Shown: piece by piece, positions 38,430 through 52,028 of the stretch
How positions within the stretch are numbered: position 1 is the stretch's first letter
How the letters are laid out: every line of letters starts with the position of its first letter
Source: Arsenophonus fragariae
GTDB lineage: Bacteria; Pseudomonadota; Gammaproteobacteria; Enterobacterales; Enterobacteriaceae
Direction: 5' to 3'
Assembly: GCA_047291315.1 (NCBI GenBank)
Contig: JBDPYZ010000001.1
Span: forward strand, 1-64,000
Length of the DNA stretch: 64,000 nucleotides
The notes under the pieces: generated by a model
Seen by the model: only the letters and a program-made list of their open reading frames with translations
What the model was told of the DNA's origin: nothing
Databases searched by the model: none
Translations under genes and position numbers: made by a program

Positions 38430-39269
38430 ATGAAAAATGAAATAAAAAAAGTAACCTCTGCTCAGTTGAAAACGGCTCGGCCAACTATTCTAATTTTTGA
38501 TTCTGGTGTTGGTGGGTTATCTGTTTACCGTGAAGTCAGACAGTTATTGCCAGATCTACACTATATTTATGTTTTTGATAATGATGCTTTTCCTTATGGA
38601 GAAAAGAGTGCAGAATTTATTATTGAACGTATTATTCGCTTCATAGATCAAATTCAACAAAAACACGCGTTGGCAATAGCAATTATTGCTTGTAATACGG
38701 CAAGTACGGTCAGTTTGCCTGTTTTAAGAGCACATTTTCAATTTCCAATTGTAGGGGTAGTTCCCGCAATAAAATCAGCAACTAAATTAACGTGTAATGG
38801 TATTATTGGATTATTAGCAACCAAAGTAACTGTTAGTGGAAACTATACTAGAGAGCTTATCGACCGATTTGCCTTTGATTGTAAAGTTGAGATGATTGCC
38901 TCATCAGAATTAGTCGAATTAGTAGAAAAAAAACTTCATGGTCAAAAAATCGCAAAAGAGGCGCTAGTGCGCATTGTAAAACCGTGGTTAAAAATGAAAG
39001 AACCACCTGACACGATTGTGTTAGGTTGTACACATTTCCCGTTATTATCGGCAGAACTAAAAAAAGTGTTGTTTGAAGGAACCAGACTCATTGATTCTGG
39101 CGCTGCAATTGCTAGACGAGCAGTTTGGTTAATCAATAATCATCAAAATTTGATTTTGACAAAAAGTAAAAATATCGCTTATTGCACAAAAATGGATGTT
39201 GAAGCTGAAAAGCTTATCCCTGTACTGATGAATGAAGGTTTAAATAAGTTAGAAAAAATTTCTATTTAA
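38430..39269 (+). CDS. murI: Glutamate racemase
   Basis: Makes D-glutamate for peptidoglycan. The product has 279 residues (E. coli 285). The catalytic motifs are intact: FDSGVGGLSVYREV near residue 25, the first cysteine in AIIACNTASTVSLP near 88 and the second in VLGCTHFPLLSAEL near 200, with DSGAAIARR near 228. The start used is the ATG at 38430; an N-terminal extension before the racemase core is normal for enterobacterial MurI. It lies upstream of the rRNA operon, as murI-rrnB in E. coli. Confidence 0.96.
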   Translation: MKNEIKKVTSAQLKTARPTILIFDSGVGGLSVYREVRQLLPDLHYIYVFDNDAFPYGEKSAEFIIERIIRFIDQIQQKHALAIAIIACNTASTVSLPVLRAHFQFPIVGVVPAIKSATKLTCNGIIGLLATKVTVSGNYTRELIDRFAFDCKVEMIASSELVELVEKKLHGQKIAKEALVRIVKPWLKMKEPPDTIVLGCTHFPLLSAELKKVLFEGTRLIDSGAAIARRAVWLINNHQNLILTKSKNIAYCTKMDVEAEKLIPVLMNEGLNKLEKISI

Positions 39270-39343
39270 GCCGATTTGTCGAAATATGAATCAATTGGAG
39301 TTAATTTTACCACCTCGGGGTAAATAAAAGTAAAAATAACTAC

Positions 39344-39412
39344 TTGACTTTACAGGTGAAAGCGTAACATGCGCCACTTCGCGACTCAGGTCGCGCGCTC
39401 TTTGACAATTAA
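39344..39412 (+). promoter_or_regulatory. rrn P1-type promoter and antitermination leader
   Basis: TTGACT (39344-39349) and TAACAT (39365-39370) are followed by a GCGCCACT discriminator, the hallmark of stringently controlled rrn P1 promoters. The spacer is only 15 bases. Downstream GCGACTCAGGTCGC forms a small hairpin. GCGCTCTTTGACAATTAATC at about 39396-39415 corresponds to boxA of the antitermination system (E. coli CGCTCTTTAACAAT). Confidence 0.7.
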
Positions 39413-39537
39413 TCAGATAATTTGTGTGGGCACTCGCAAGACATCATCAAAAAATTTGAAGATTAAGTCTTGAAGAGTGACAAGACGGTTAATTCATAAC
39501 GAATAGCAGTCAGGAATTCTTTGAGCATCAAGCTTTT

Positions 39538-41042
<1,505 letters not shown>

Positions 41043-41116
41043 CCTATAGAGATGGAATGTGAGTGTTTACACAGATTGTCTGGTGAAGATTGAGCAGAAG
41101 GTATCATCTTAATGGT
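41043..41116 (+). other. Truncated 16S-23S spacer
   Basis: It begins with the usual enterobacterial spacer text (GTGTTTACACAGATTGTCTGG) but after about 60 bases passes straight into 23S domain II. No tRNA-Glu or Ile/Ala genes are present, and about 1.1 kb of 23S 5' sequence is absent. Confidence 0.8.
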
Positions 41117-43035
<1,919 letters not shown>

Positions 43036-43232
43036 GACAACACCGAAGGTGTTTTAGGAGAAGAGAGAATTTTAGCTTGTTCAGAGGTTGCAGTCCGAGG
43101 TTTTTCACGTTGAAGGGAGACGGCAAGGGATATTAGAACAGTCGCATATAGAAAGTATGTGACTGTGGAAAATGGGTATTACCTATGCCGTAGTAGAGTG
43201 TAAAGTGAGCGAGGACGAGTAGCTAAAGAATT

Positions 43233-43351
43233 TGTCTGGCGGTAATAGCGCGGTGGTCCCACCTGATCCTATGCTGAACTCAGAAGTGAAATGCCGTAGC
43301 GCCGATGGTAGTGTGGGGTCTCCCCATGTGAGAGTAGGGAGTCTGCTAGAC
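43233..43351 (+). rRNA. rrf: 5S ribosomal RNA
   Basis: 119 bases from TGTCTGGCGGTAATAGCG to GTCTGCTAGAC; the two ends pair as the 5S helix I. The core (GTGGTCCCACCTGA, TGCTGAACTCAGAAGTGAAA, GATGGTAGTGTGGGGTCTCC) is almost identical to E. coli. It lies about 200 bases after the 23S 3' end. Confidence 0.97.
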
Positions 43352-43363
43352 TTTGATTATGGT

Positions 43364-43395
43364 AAAAAAGCCACCCTTTGGGTGGCTTTTTTACG
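43364..43395 (+). terminator. rrn operon terminator
   Basis: AAAAAAGCCACCC, a TTTG loop and GGGTGGCTTTTTT form a perfect hairpin with a T-run 12 bases after the 5S gene. Confidence 0.95.
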
Positions 43396-43739
43396 TTTGG
43401 TTAGTTATATCGTAAAACGGTTTAGTTTTATTTTTTTATATTATAAAATTTTATTTGTAAATTTTTTGATTTTCTATGAATCGAGAAAAAATAAAAAAAA
43501 CTAGGCTAAAATGTTTTTCCGCTTACTTCTTCTTGTAGTATTACATTTAATCCATATCTAAATAACAAATATGTAATATTTTATTGCCTTAAGTTGAGTT
43601 AATTATCGTCATTATATTAATAAAAATTTTTTATTTTCAATAAAATAACTGTTTTTTTTAAATGGAAAGGTTTTTTAATTTTTGCTGATTTTGAGATAGT
43701 CTTTAGCAAGTGTACCCTATATTAAAAAGAGATAGTCCT
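43396..43739. other. AT-rich intergenic region before aceB
   Basis: About 345 very AT-rich bases without coding signal. The metA gene that precedes aceB in E. coli is absent. Confidence 0.5.
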
Positions 43740-45334
43740 ATGGATCAGCAGATAGTGATCAATGAATTAACTTTTTTACAACTATTTGGCATACTAGAAA
43801 AGCAACTTTTGACACTGGCTTCAGTTGATTTTTTAACAGCGTTAGTTTAGTAGTATACTGAAAATTGTGATGCTTTACTTAATGCTAGAGCTGAGCCACA
43901 GTTGCAGATTGATTAAGGTACTTTACTTGATTTTATGACAAAGACTATTTCAATCAGAAAGGATGATTGGAAAATACAAGGTATTCCTGGGGATTTACTT
44001 GATCGTCGAGTCGAAATAACAGGTCCGTTAGAACGTAAAATGATTATTAATGCCTTGAATACTACTGTAAAAGTCTTTATAGCTGATTTTGAAGATTCAC
44101 TTTAACCTGCTTGGGAAAAATTGATTGAAGGGCAAATTAATTTACGTGATGTGGTTAATGGCATAATTTCATTTATTAATAAGCAAGGAAAAGTTTATCA
44201 ATTGAAGTCTAATCCGGCCGTTTTGATGGCTCTGGTATGGGGCTTACATTTCCTGAAAAACATATTTTATATAGGTGAAAATAGATTTCAGGGGCATTAT
44301 TGGATTTTGAGCTTTATTTCTTTTATAACTATAAAAAGTTATTGGAAAAAGCAAGTGTCCCTTATTTTTATATCCCCAAACTAGAATCTTATAAAGAAGC
44401 TCAATGGTGGAGCGATGAAGTATTTAGTTATGCAGAAGAGTAGTACGGATTACCCCTAGGTACAATTAAAGCGATTGTACTGATTGAGATACTATCAGCC
44501 GTCTTTCAGATGGATGAAATTCTATATTATATGTGTCATCACATTGTTGGACTTAATTGTGGTCGTTGGGATTATATTTTTAGTCATATTAAAACAAGTA
44601 CCCTGAACGCGTGCTACCGGATCGGCAGGTAGTAGCAATGACACAACCTTTTTTAAATGCTTATCCCATTTCCTGATTAGGACTTGTCATCGTCATAGCG
44701 CCTTTGTGATGGGAGGAATGTCGGGCTTTATTCTAAGTAAAGATCAAAAATAGAATGAAGCAGTATGGGCTAAGGTTAAAGCAGATAAAGAATTATAGGC
44801 TAGAAATGGTCATTATGGAACTTGGATTGCTAGCGGATATTACAATCGCAGTTTTTAATGATCGATTAGGGGAAAGAAAAAATTAATTAGATGTCATGCG
44901 TGAGAATGATGAACCTATCACAGATGAGCAATTATTGTAGCATTGTAGTGGTGAGCTTACTGAAGAAGGTATGAGAGCGAATATTCGCATTGCAGTTCAA
45001 TATATTGAAGTTTGGATTTCTGGTAATGGTTGCGTACCGATCTATGGGTTAATGGAAATGCCGCAACAGCAGAAATTTCGCGTACTTCTATTTGGCAATG
45101 ATCCGTCATGAAAAACGATTATCTAATGGACAAAAAGTAATAAAAGAATTGTTCTTAGAGATGTTGGATGAAGACTTGTAGACTATTCAGCAGGAACTAG
45201 GTGATGGCCGTTTTCAACATGGACGTTTTCGGGAAGTGGTGGGATTGATGATCTATATTACCACTCAGGATGAGTTGGTAGAATTTTTGACCTTGACGGG
45301 TTACCACAACTTGATTGAAAGAAAAATATTTTAG
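43740..45334 (+). pseudogene. aceB: Malate synthase A, broken
   Basis: Condenses glyoxylate with acetyl-CoA in the glyoxylate shunt. The text follows E. coli AceB over its full length: ELTFLQLFGILEKQLLT, ITGPLERKMIINALN, VKVFIADFEDSL then a stop, GQINLRDVVNGIISF, AQWWSDEVFSYAEE, DHIVGLNCGRWDYIFSHI-like text, VLPDRQVVAMTQPFLNAY, and EEGMRANIRIAVQYIE. At least ten in-frame stops and several frameshifts occur. aceA, which should follow, is absent, so the shunt is lost. Confidence 0.95.
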
Positions 45335-45374
45335 CTATTTAATATCTAATTAATTCGTATGAAGGGAGACAAAA

Positions 45375-45526
45375 ATGAAATGTTTTGATTATTTTTCTGC
45401 TATTGCTTCATCTTTATCATCAATTTTTTTGAACTGGCTTGTCATAATTCCCTTGAAATGGCGTAAAATTTGAAGGAGGAATTTGATAAAGTTAGAGAGA
45501 GTACCGAGCAAACCTTATTTAATTAA
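45375..45526 (+). pseudogene. Fragment duplicating the C-terminal part of the next gene
   Basis: Behind AGGGAG an ATG opens MKCFDYFSAIASSLSSIF. One frameshift later EEFDKVRESTEQTLFN follows and the frame closes. The same pattern (MKCFDYF, then KKQLDDARNSSENQL) recurs at 46395-46560, so this is a second, shorter copy of an otherwise unknown module. No known family is recognised. Confidence 0.6.
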
Positions 45527-45765
45527 TAAAATATAGATACAGAAAATATTATTGAACATTGTAATACTTTAATGAAGAAAATATAGTATTTAAATTTTTT
45601 TTAATATTTTTTGTTATTGAATATAGTAATGTTTACATATCATACAAATTTATTTTAGAATTTATCTTATTTTTAAAGTTTATTTTTGGAATCTAAACTT
45701 TATATTTTTAATAGGTCTGTAGTGCGTTTCTATTTACATGGACATTTATTTTTAAGGAGATATTT

Positions 45766-46592
45766 ATGAGTATTATTTTTTATAGTATTAAAAGTTTTTT
45801 GTATATTCAATCAACATATAAAGATAAGGCCAAGCAAGGAGAAACCACTTATTTTGATAAATTATCTCAAGCAATAAACAAGAGGGTTTCGTCTTTAGTA
45901 AAGATAAAATAGAACAGCAGTTACATATTTTATCTTAGCCATCTACAGATAATATTTCTAAAATAGCTTATAGCAAAAATTTAGCCTTTAGCCGGCTTGC
46001 TGAACTTAGTGGTGAAAAACATCAACATGATTTTCAGATAAATATAGTTGGTGAAGACAATAATCAAGTAAAGTTGTCAGTAAAGGATATATTTAGTTAG
46101 AGTTTTACTATTTTTTGTGATCCTATGACTGACTTATATAATGCATTAAAGATACCTTTTAATGAATGATTCTCAATATTTAGATATTGAAAGTGATATA
46201 GAAAAAGAATAACTTATTAAATTTATAAAGGATAAAGTTAAGTTAACGATTAATAATGAAGAAAAAAGAGGGTTTAATATTGCTGGCGTTACAGATGGTA
46301 ATCAAGATCGTTTAGGGTAGGAGATTTTTCTTTAGCAATTCGTGAGAAGTTAGCTGGCTACAGTCAATTATTACAAACTTTTATTATGGCTAAGATGAAA
46401 TGTTTTGATTATTTTGTAAAAATTTCTATATATTTGGCACCAATTTTTATAGAGTTATCGAATGAGGATGAAGGGGAAATAGTTGCTGGGAGTTTAAAAA
46501 AGCAACTTGATGACGCGAGGAATAGTAGTGAAAATCAATTATCTCGACAATTATCCAAAAACCCATATGCATTTACTGCATATTATGAATAA
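45766..46592 (+). pseudogene. Unrecognised protein of about 275 residues, broken
   Basis: AAGGAG precedes the ATG. Reading through gives MSIIFYSIKSFLYIQSTY, DKLSQAINK, a frameshift, FVFSKDKIEQQLHILS with a stop, AFSRLAELSGEKHQHDF, VKLSVKDIFS with a stop, CDPMTDLYNALKIPF, a frameshift, KFIKDKVKLTINNEEKRG, another frameshift, LAIREKLAGYSQLLQTFIM and an open C-terminus (46386-46592) with MKCFDYFVKISIYLAPIF and SLKKQLDDARNSS. It has no signal peptide or membrane segment. An effector-like or lineage-specific role is a guess from its isolation and low complexity. A perfect terminator follows. Confidence 0.6.
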
Positions 46593-46620
46593 AAATATAT
46601 GGCGGTAAATTTATCTTTTC

Positions 46621-46648
46621 ACCCTCTTTTTAAAGAGGGTTTTTATAT
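46621..46648 (+). terminator. Rho-independent terminator of the unknown gene
   Basis: ACCCTCTTTTTAAAGAGGGT is a near-perfect palindrome followed by TTTTATATTTTTT, 29 bases after the stop codon. Confidence 0.88.
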
Positions 46649-46744
46649 TTTTTCTATAATAAATTAGTTTTAGTGATTTGATTCCTATTTTACAATCCTT
46701 TTAATAAACTTTTCTGACTATTTAGTAAAATAGAATAGTATTTT

Positions 46745-46854
46745 ATTACAATTACAATTACAATTACAATTACAATTACAATTACAATTACAATTACAAT
46801 TACAATTACAATTACAATTACAATTACAATTACAATTACAATTACAATTACAAT
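46745..46854. repeat. Hexanucleotide tandem array (ATTACA)18
   Basis: The unit ATTACA (TGTAAT on the other strand) is repeated without error for about 110 bases, roughly 18 copies, ending in ATTACAATGTAATT. It lies in non-coding DNA between two broken genes, about 150 bases past a terminator. A perfect array of this length is prone to slipped-strand copy-number change. Confidence 0.98.
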
Positions 46855-47312
46855 GTAATTTAGATTTGAATATATTTAACTATGTAATTACGGTTATTTA
46901 GATCGCTAGATATTTTAATTAAAAAATTTTAAATATTGGCATATAATAAAAATAAAATATTTTTTTTGCCATTTTTTGATTATTATTAATTGATGGTAGC
47001 TTATTTATCAATTTTTAATTTTATTGTATAATAATTGAATTATATAGAAAATTATCGTGAAGAAAGAAATTTTTTATTGAATTAGCCGATTTTATTAGCA
47101 AAAAAATCTAGTAAATAGTCCAGTAAATTTTGGTATGGTAATGAGTATTAGTAAATAAGGGATGTGTAGATGAATGAAATTTATTTAATACAATTGCGTT
47201 GAATGTGACTTTATTTTGAAAATGTAAATATATTATTAATATTTTCTGCTTTATAATATAGTCTTCTTTCTCGTGTTTTTTGGTTCAAATTAATATTTGC
47301 ATAGTGAACTGA
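46855..47312. other. AT-rich intergenic region after the tandem array
   Basis: About 460 bases, extremely AT-rich. I see no coding sequence, promoter consensus or RNA gene in it. It leads into the broken Sel1-repeat gene. Confidence 0.5.
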
Positions 47313-48500
47313 ATGAAAAAAAAGAATATTTATAACTTGCTTGATATTATTAAATTTCTCATTGGCAAAGAGTGATATTTTGCAACAAATTGACATGAAT
47401 ATAGTCAATAATACTCAATCCTTAGAGCAAGAAAAAGAGATAAACGATACGTTTAGCCAACAATTAAAAAAAACATCTCAAGATGAAATGAATGCCATGA
47501 TGAATGTTGCGGTAATTTATCTTTATGGCTCCAAAGATATACAAGAAGAAAGACATTGGTAAAGCCAATTTTTGGTTTGAAAAAGCGATTGAAAAGGCAA
47601 TACCGATGCCTTTTATTATATGGGTGTGATTAATCAAAGAAAAAAGATTATAAAGCTGCCGTAACCTGGTTGTAGCGTAGCGCGAACAAAGGTCATTTTT
47701 ATGCTCAATCTGGTTTAGTTTATATGTATACGGTTGGATTAGGGGTAGATAAAGATTATAAACAAGCTAAAAATTGGTATGAAAAAACTGCTTTGCAACA
47801 GGATGATTATGCTCAGTTTGTATTGGGATATTTATACTAGAATGGATTTGGTGTTAGCCAAGATTATAAGAAAGCAAGAGAGTGGTATGAGAAAAGCGCT
47901 AATTTAGGTGATTTAGGCGAATTGAATAATTTAGCTCAAATTTATGAGAAAGGTTATGGTGTTAAAAAAAACCGTCTTATGCAATTGAATTGTATCGACG
48001 CGCAGAATAAATATAGAGGTGGTGCTATTGTTCAATATAATATGGAGTTTATTTATGATACTGGAGAGTATTTAGAGAAAAATAATTATCAGGATTTTTA
48101 TTGGTATAAGCGAGCAGCAGAATAAGAACATATCAATGCACGGTATTATATTGCCGAATTTTATCAACATGGCTATGGAGTAGAGCTGAATGCTATTTTA
48201 GCTAGGCAGTGTTATGAGATATTAGCGGATGCTGTTGGTTATGCTGATGCAAGTATGAAAGCCGTTTATTATTATAAAAAGGCATTGGTATAAAGAAAGG
48301 TCTTATTAAAGCGGCGGAATTGTATCGGATCATGGCAAATGGTGGTGAAGCTAGAGCGCAATATCGACTGGCGCAACTCTATTTAGCTGGGACTTTTTTA
48401 TTTATATGGCATAGGTACTGAAAAAAAATCCATAAAAAGCCAGTGAACTGTTTTTATCTGCCGCCTATAAACAAGAAACCGATGCAAAGCATTAATAATA
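47313..48500 (+). pseudogene. Secreted Sel1-like (TPR) repeat protein, broken
   Basis: The ATG at 47313 is followed by a run of eight A; with seven A the frame reads KKRIFITCLILLNFSLAKS, a good signal peptide, joining the open frame 47341-47562. Downstream are successive Sel1 repeats of the A-x3-LG-x2-YxxGxGVxxDYxKAxxWYxKA type, for example VDKDYKQAKNWYEKTAL, VSQDYKKAREWYEKSANLG and LAQIYEKGYGVKKN, broken by stops at several points. Sel1 proteins are protein-interaction scaffolds, often secreted virulence or symbiosis factors. Its role here is unknown. Confidence 0.8.
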
Positions 48501-48607
48501 CTATTAAGCAGTTTGGTTGTGAAGCCGACAGATTTGAAATTATCAGAAAAATATGACTAGTAACTTTCCATTGGAAGAAAGTAAAGCTCACCGCTTGATT
48601 AGTGATT

Positions 48608-49961
48608 TTAAGCGGTGATGATATTTCGATTATTTAAAAAGATTTTATGAAATATTTGAATAATTGTCTCTGCTTTTTTATTAGATACCAGTAGACAAAT
48701 ATTATGACTACCGGCTCCATAACAGCTCATACGAATATTATAAGTTGCTAGAGTGCTAAAAATTCGACTTCCTAGACCATTTATTTGCGATAAGTTCTTA
48801 CCAGTAATGGCAACCAGTGCTAATCCCTCCTCAACATCTACACGGCATAATTTGGCTAATTCTGCCATTAAAGTCTCAGTTAATAGGTTTCCGTGGTGGT
48901 AGAGCCGATTGTATCCAGGGTTAAAGCAATGCTAACTTAGGATGTAGTAATGAGTCAACAGAAATATGATGTTGCGATAATAGCGTGAAATACCTCAGCA
49001 AGAAACCCGCGAGCGTGAAGTATGTTTAGACTATGTAAAGTGAGGAGCGTTTGTTTTCGCCGTAAGGTTAGCGCTCGAAATTGAGGTTGTTTCTCGGTAT
49101 TGGCGCAGATATGGGTACCACCTTTTTCTGGTATTTGGCTTTAGGCAACAAATACTGGTATTCCTGCTCGAATAGCAGGTAACAATGCTGCTGTACGTAA
49201 GATTTTGGCGCCGAATATAGCCATTTTTGCTGCTTCGTTAAAAGAGAGAGGACTAATCGATTTGGCACTAGCAATAATACGAGGATCGGTTGTATAGATA
49301 TCGGCAACATCTATCCAGATATCAACCCGGACAAAGGATAGTGCTTCAGTAATCAGCGCGGCGGTGTAATCGTTACCTCCATGCCCTAATGTAGTTGTAC
49401 GGCCTCCCGCATTTTTGCCAATAAAACCTTGAGTTACAATCGGGCTTTCTTGCAGTTTAGATTGTAGATATTTATCTGCTAGTCGTTTTAATTGCTGCTG
49501 ATTTGGTTCGGCTTTACCAAATTTATCATTGCTCTTCATAATATTACGAACATCAAACCAGGTTGTGCTTACTCTACCTTGTCGTAGAATCTCTACAAAT
49601 AAATAGCTTGACATCAGTTCATCACATAGCTAACAATTTCATCAATCTGTGGTGCGGTAAGGGTATGTAGTGACGTGATTTCAGATAAAGTGGTAACCTT
49701 ACGAGTAAATGCTCAATGGTTGGGTGAATGTTAGAGGTGTTATCTAGACGATTGATTATCGTGTATTGGAGCTGACGAATTTGTTTTAATAGAGCCTTAC
49801 TCTATTGTCATTACACGCTTCAATAAGTTTTATAGTAGATTGGTAATGCCTGATGAAGCTGGAAGCACAACAATTAGCACATTTTTATTTGCGGAGGCGG
49901 TAGAAATTGCGCTCATAATGCTATCACCTTGTATTTGAACGCCGAACAATTAATCTACCAT
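48608..49961 (-). pseudogene. lysC: Lysine-sensitive aspartokinase III, broken
   Basis: Catalyses the first step of the aspartate-family pathway. From about 49961 the N-terminal kinase region is scrambled (LFGVQIQGDSIMSA where FGGTSVADFDAMNRS is expected, then VLIVVLPASSGITNLL). The region 49141-49614 is open: ELMSSYLFVEIL, TWFDVRNIMKSND, ITQGFIGKNAGGRTTTLGHG and YTTDPRIIASAKSISP. The regulatory ACT end (48608-48868) reads LCRVDVEEGLALVAITG and NIRMSCYGAGSHNICLLV. The order lysC-pgi, divergent, is as in E. coli. Confidence 0.95.
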
Positions 49962-50185
49962 TATCGGGTTATTGTCTGAACGTCAATTTATTCTTAATAA
50001 AATCAATAATGTTTATAATGACAAAAAGATTATCAATTTTATCAATATTCGATTAATGGTGAGCAGATGCGATTAAATTAACCAGCGGAAGGGATTAAAA
50101 GAAGTTAAATTGGTAGGGCGAATGAGTTACTACCGAATCATTGGTAGTTGTAAATCTGATTTGAAGAAAAATAGAGAGTATTTCA
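49962..50185. other. lysC-pgi intergenic region, no lysine riboswitch seen
   Basis: The divergent promoter region is short, about 220 bases. The conserved lysine-riboswitch core found before E. coli lysC was not recognised. A small dyad (ACTACCGAATCATTGGTAGT) lies at about 50128-50147, upstream of pgi. Confidence 0.45.
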
Positions 50186-51835
50186 ATGGAAAACATTAAT
50201 CCAAGTCTAACAGCAGCATGGTGCGAATTAGAACAACATTATCAAACAGTAAAAGATATCCATCTGCGCGATCTTTTTGTTAATGATGCTGACCGTTTCG
50301 CTAAGTTTTCACTTACTTTTGATAACCAGATCTTGGTTGATTTTTCTAAAAATCGAATCACTGATAATACATTGAGTAAATTACTGAATTTAGCTAAAGA
50401 GACAAAGTTAAGTGCCGCAATTAATAGCATGTTTTTCGGAGAGAAAATCAATAGAACAGAAGATAGAGCTGTTTTGCATATTGCTTTACGTAATCGTAGC
50501 AATAGCCCGATAAAACTTGATGGTATTGATATTATGCCACAAGTTAATGCTGTGTTAGACAAAATGCGTTCTTTCAGTGAGCGTGTCATTAATGGTGATT
50601 GGAAAGGTTATACTGGCCAAGCAATAACAGATGTCGTTAATATTGGTATTGGTGGTTCTGATCTTGGGCCAAATATGGTGACAGAAGCACTTAGGCCTTA
50701 CAAAAACCATTTAAATATGCATTTTGTTTCCAATGTAGATGGCAGTCATATTGCTGAAACATTGAAAAAAATTAAACCTGAAACAACATTATTTTTGATT
50801 GCCTCTAAAACTTTTACCACCCAGGAGACAATGACTAATGCCCTGACTTCCCGAAAATGGTTTTTAGATGCAGCAGCGGATGAAACACAGATCGCAAAAC
50901 ATTTTGTTGCTTTATCAACCAATGGGCAACAAGTGGCTAAATTTGGCATTGATACAAAAAATATGTTTGAATTTTGGGATTGGGTTGGCGGTCGTTACTC
51001 ATTGTGGTCTGCTATTGGTCTCTCGATTGTACTATCCATCGGATTTAATAATTTCGAGCAATTACTAAGTGGCGCTCATGCAATGGATCAACATTTTGCT
51101 GAGACGGCTTTTGAGCATAATATTCCGGTAATATTAGCGCTAATTGGGATTTGGTATAATAATTTTTTTGCTACTGAGACTGAGGCTATTTTACCTTATG
51201 ACCAATATTTACATCGATTTGCGGTTTATTTTCAACAAGGCAATATGGAATCAAATGGTAAATATGTTGATCGTAATGGCGAAAAAGTTAGTTATCAAAC
51301 CGGCCCCATTATTTGGGGTGAATCAGGAACGAATGGTCAGCATGCGTTTTATCAGTTGATCCACCAGGGTACTAAACTTATTCCTTGTGATTTTATTGCA
51401 CCTGCGATTAGTCATAATCCATTAAGTGATCACCATAATAAATTAATGTCTAATTTTTTTGCCCAAACAGAAGCGTTAGCATTTGGCAAAAATCGGCTTA
51501 AAGTGGACGCAGAATTTAAAGTTGCGGGTCAAGAGCCGGCTAAAATGGCCTATGTTGCACTTTATAAAGTTTTCCAAGGTAATCGCCCAACTAACTCTAT
51601 CCTAGTTAACCAAATAACGCCTTATACGTTAGGAGCTTTGATTGCGATGTACGAACACAAGATCTTTGTGCAAGGTGCTATATTGAATATTTTTAGTTTT
51701 GACCAATGGGGTGTCGAACTTGGTAAGCAATTAGCCGGTCGTATTCTACCTGAGTTGGCAACTCAGACCAAAATTGATAGTCATGATACTTCGACCAATG
51801 GGTTGATTAATTGTTTTAAAGTTTGGCGACAATAA
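50186..51835 (+). CDS. pgi: Glucose-6-phosphate isomerase
   Basis: Interconverts glucose-6-phosphate and fructose-6-phosphate in the cytoplasm. The 549 residues equal E. coli Pgi. Signature blocks are VNIGIGGSDLGPNMVTEAL near residue 155, the SKTFTTQETMTNA loop near 210, FWDWVGGRYSLWSAIGLSI near 265, the catalytic glutamate in GESGTNGQHAFYQLIHQGT near 355-390 and lysine in FDQWGVELGKQLA near 515. It feeds pfkA, also intact. Confidence 0.98.
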   Translation: MENINPSLTAAWCELEQHYQTVKDIHLRDLFVNDADRFAKFSLTFDNQILVDFSKNRITDNTLSKLLNLAKETKLSAAINSMFFGEKINRTEDRAVLHIALRNRSNSPIKLDGIDIMPQVNAVLDKMRSFSERVINGDWKGYTGQAITDVVNIGIGGSDLGPNMVTEALRPYKNHLNMHFVSNVDGSHIAETLKKIKPETTLFLIASKTFTTQETMTNALTSRKWFLDAAADETQIAKHFVALSTNGQQVAKFGIDTKNMFEFWDWVGGRYSLWSAIGLSIVLSIGFNNFEQLLSGAHAMDQHFAETAFEHNIPVILALIGIWYNNFFATETEAILPYDQYLHRFAVYFQQGNMESNGKYVDRNGEKVSYQTGPIIWGESGTNGQHAFYQLIHQGTKLIPCDFIAPAISHNPLSDHHNKLMSNFFAQTEALAFGKNRLKVDAEFKVAGQEPAKMAYVALYKVFQGNRPTNSILVNQITPYTLGALIAMYEHKIFVQGAILNIFSFDQWGVELGKQLAGRILPELATQTKIDSHDTSTNGLINCFKVWRQ

Positions 51836-52028
51836 TTTTATTACAAAAACCTATAACATCAGATTTTGTAATGGTAAATAAACTGCCAGATAAATCACCT
51901 CTTGCTAATATAAAAATTTTGCAATCAGGGGTAATTTTTTATATAAATTAGCAGATCCTATAATTTCATTCATTGTTAGCATGATATCTTGTATTTTAAA
52001 TCTCAAGATATAGTGAGAGAAGTATTCT

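Noticed and set aside
41043..41116. tRNA gene in the 16S-23S spacer
   Set aside because: The spacer is only about 70 bases and no cloverleaf or CCA-type tRNA end could be recognised.
43232..43504. A 90-codon plus-strand frame over the 5S gene
   Set aside because: It is an accidental reading through 5S rRNA and its terminator.
46745..46854. CRISPR array
   Set aside because: The repeats are uninterrupted 6-base units without spacers, so this is a simple-sequence array.
49962..50185. Lysine riboswitch before lysC
   Set aside because: The region is short and the conserved riboswitch core was not found.
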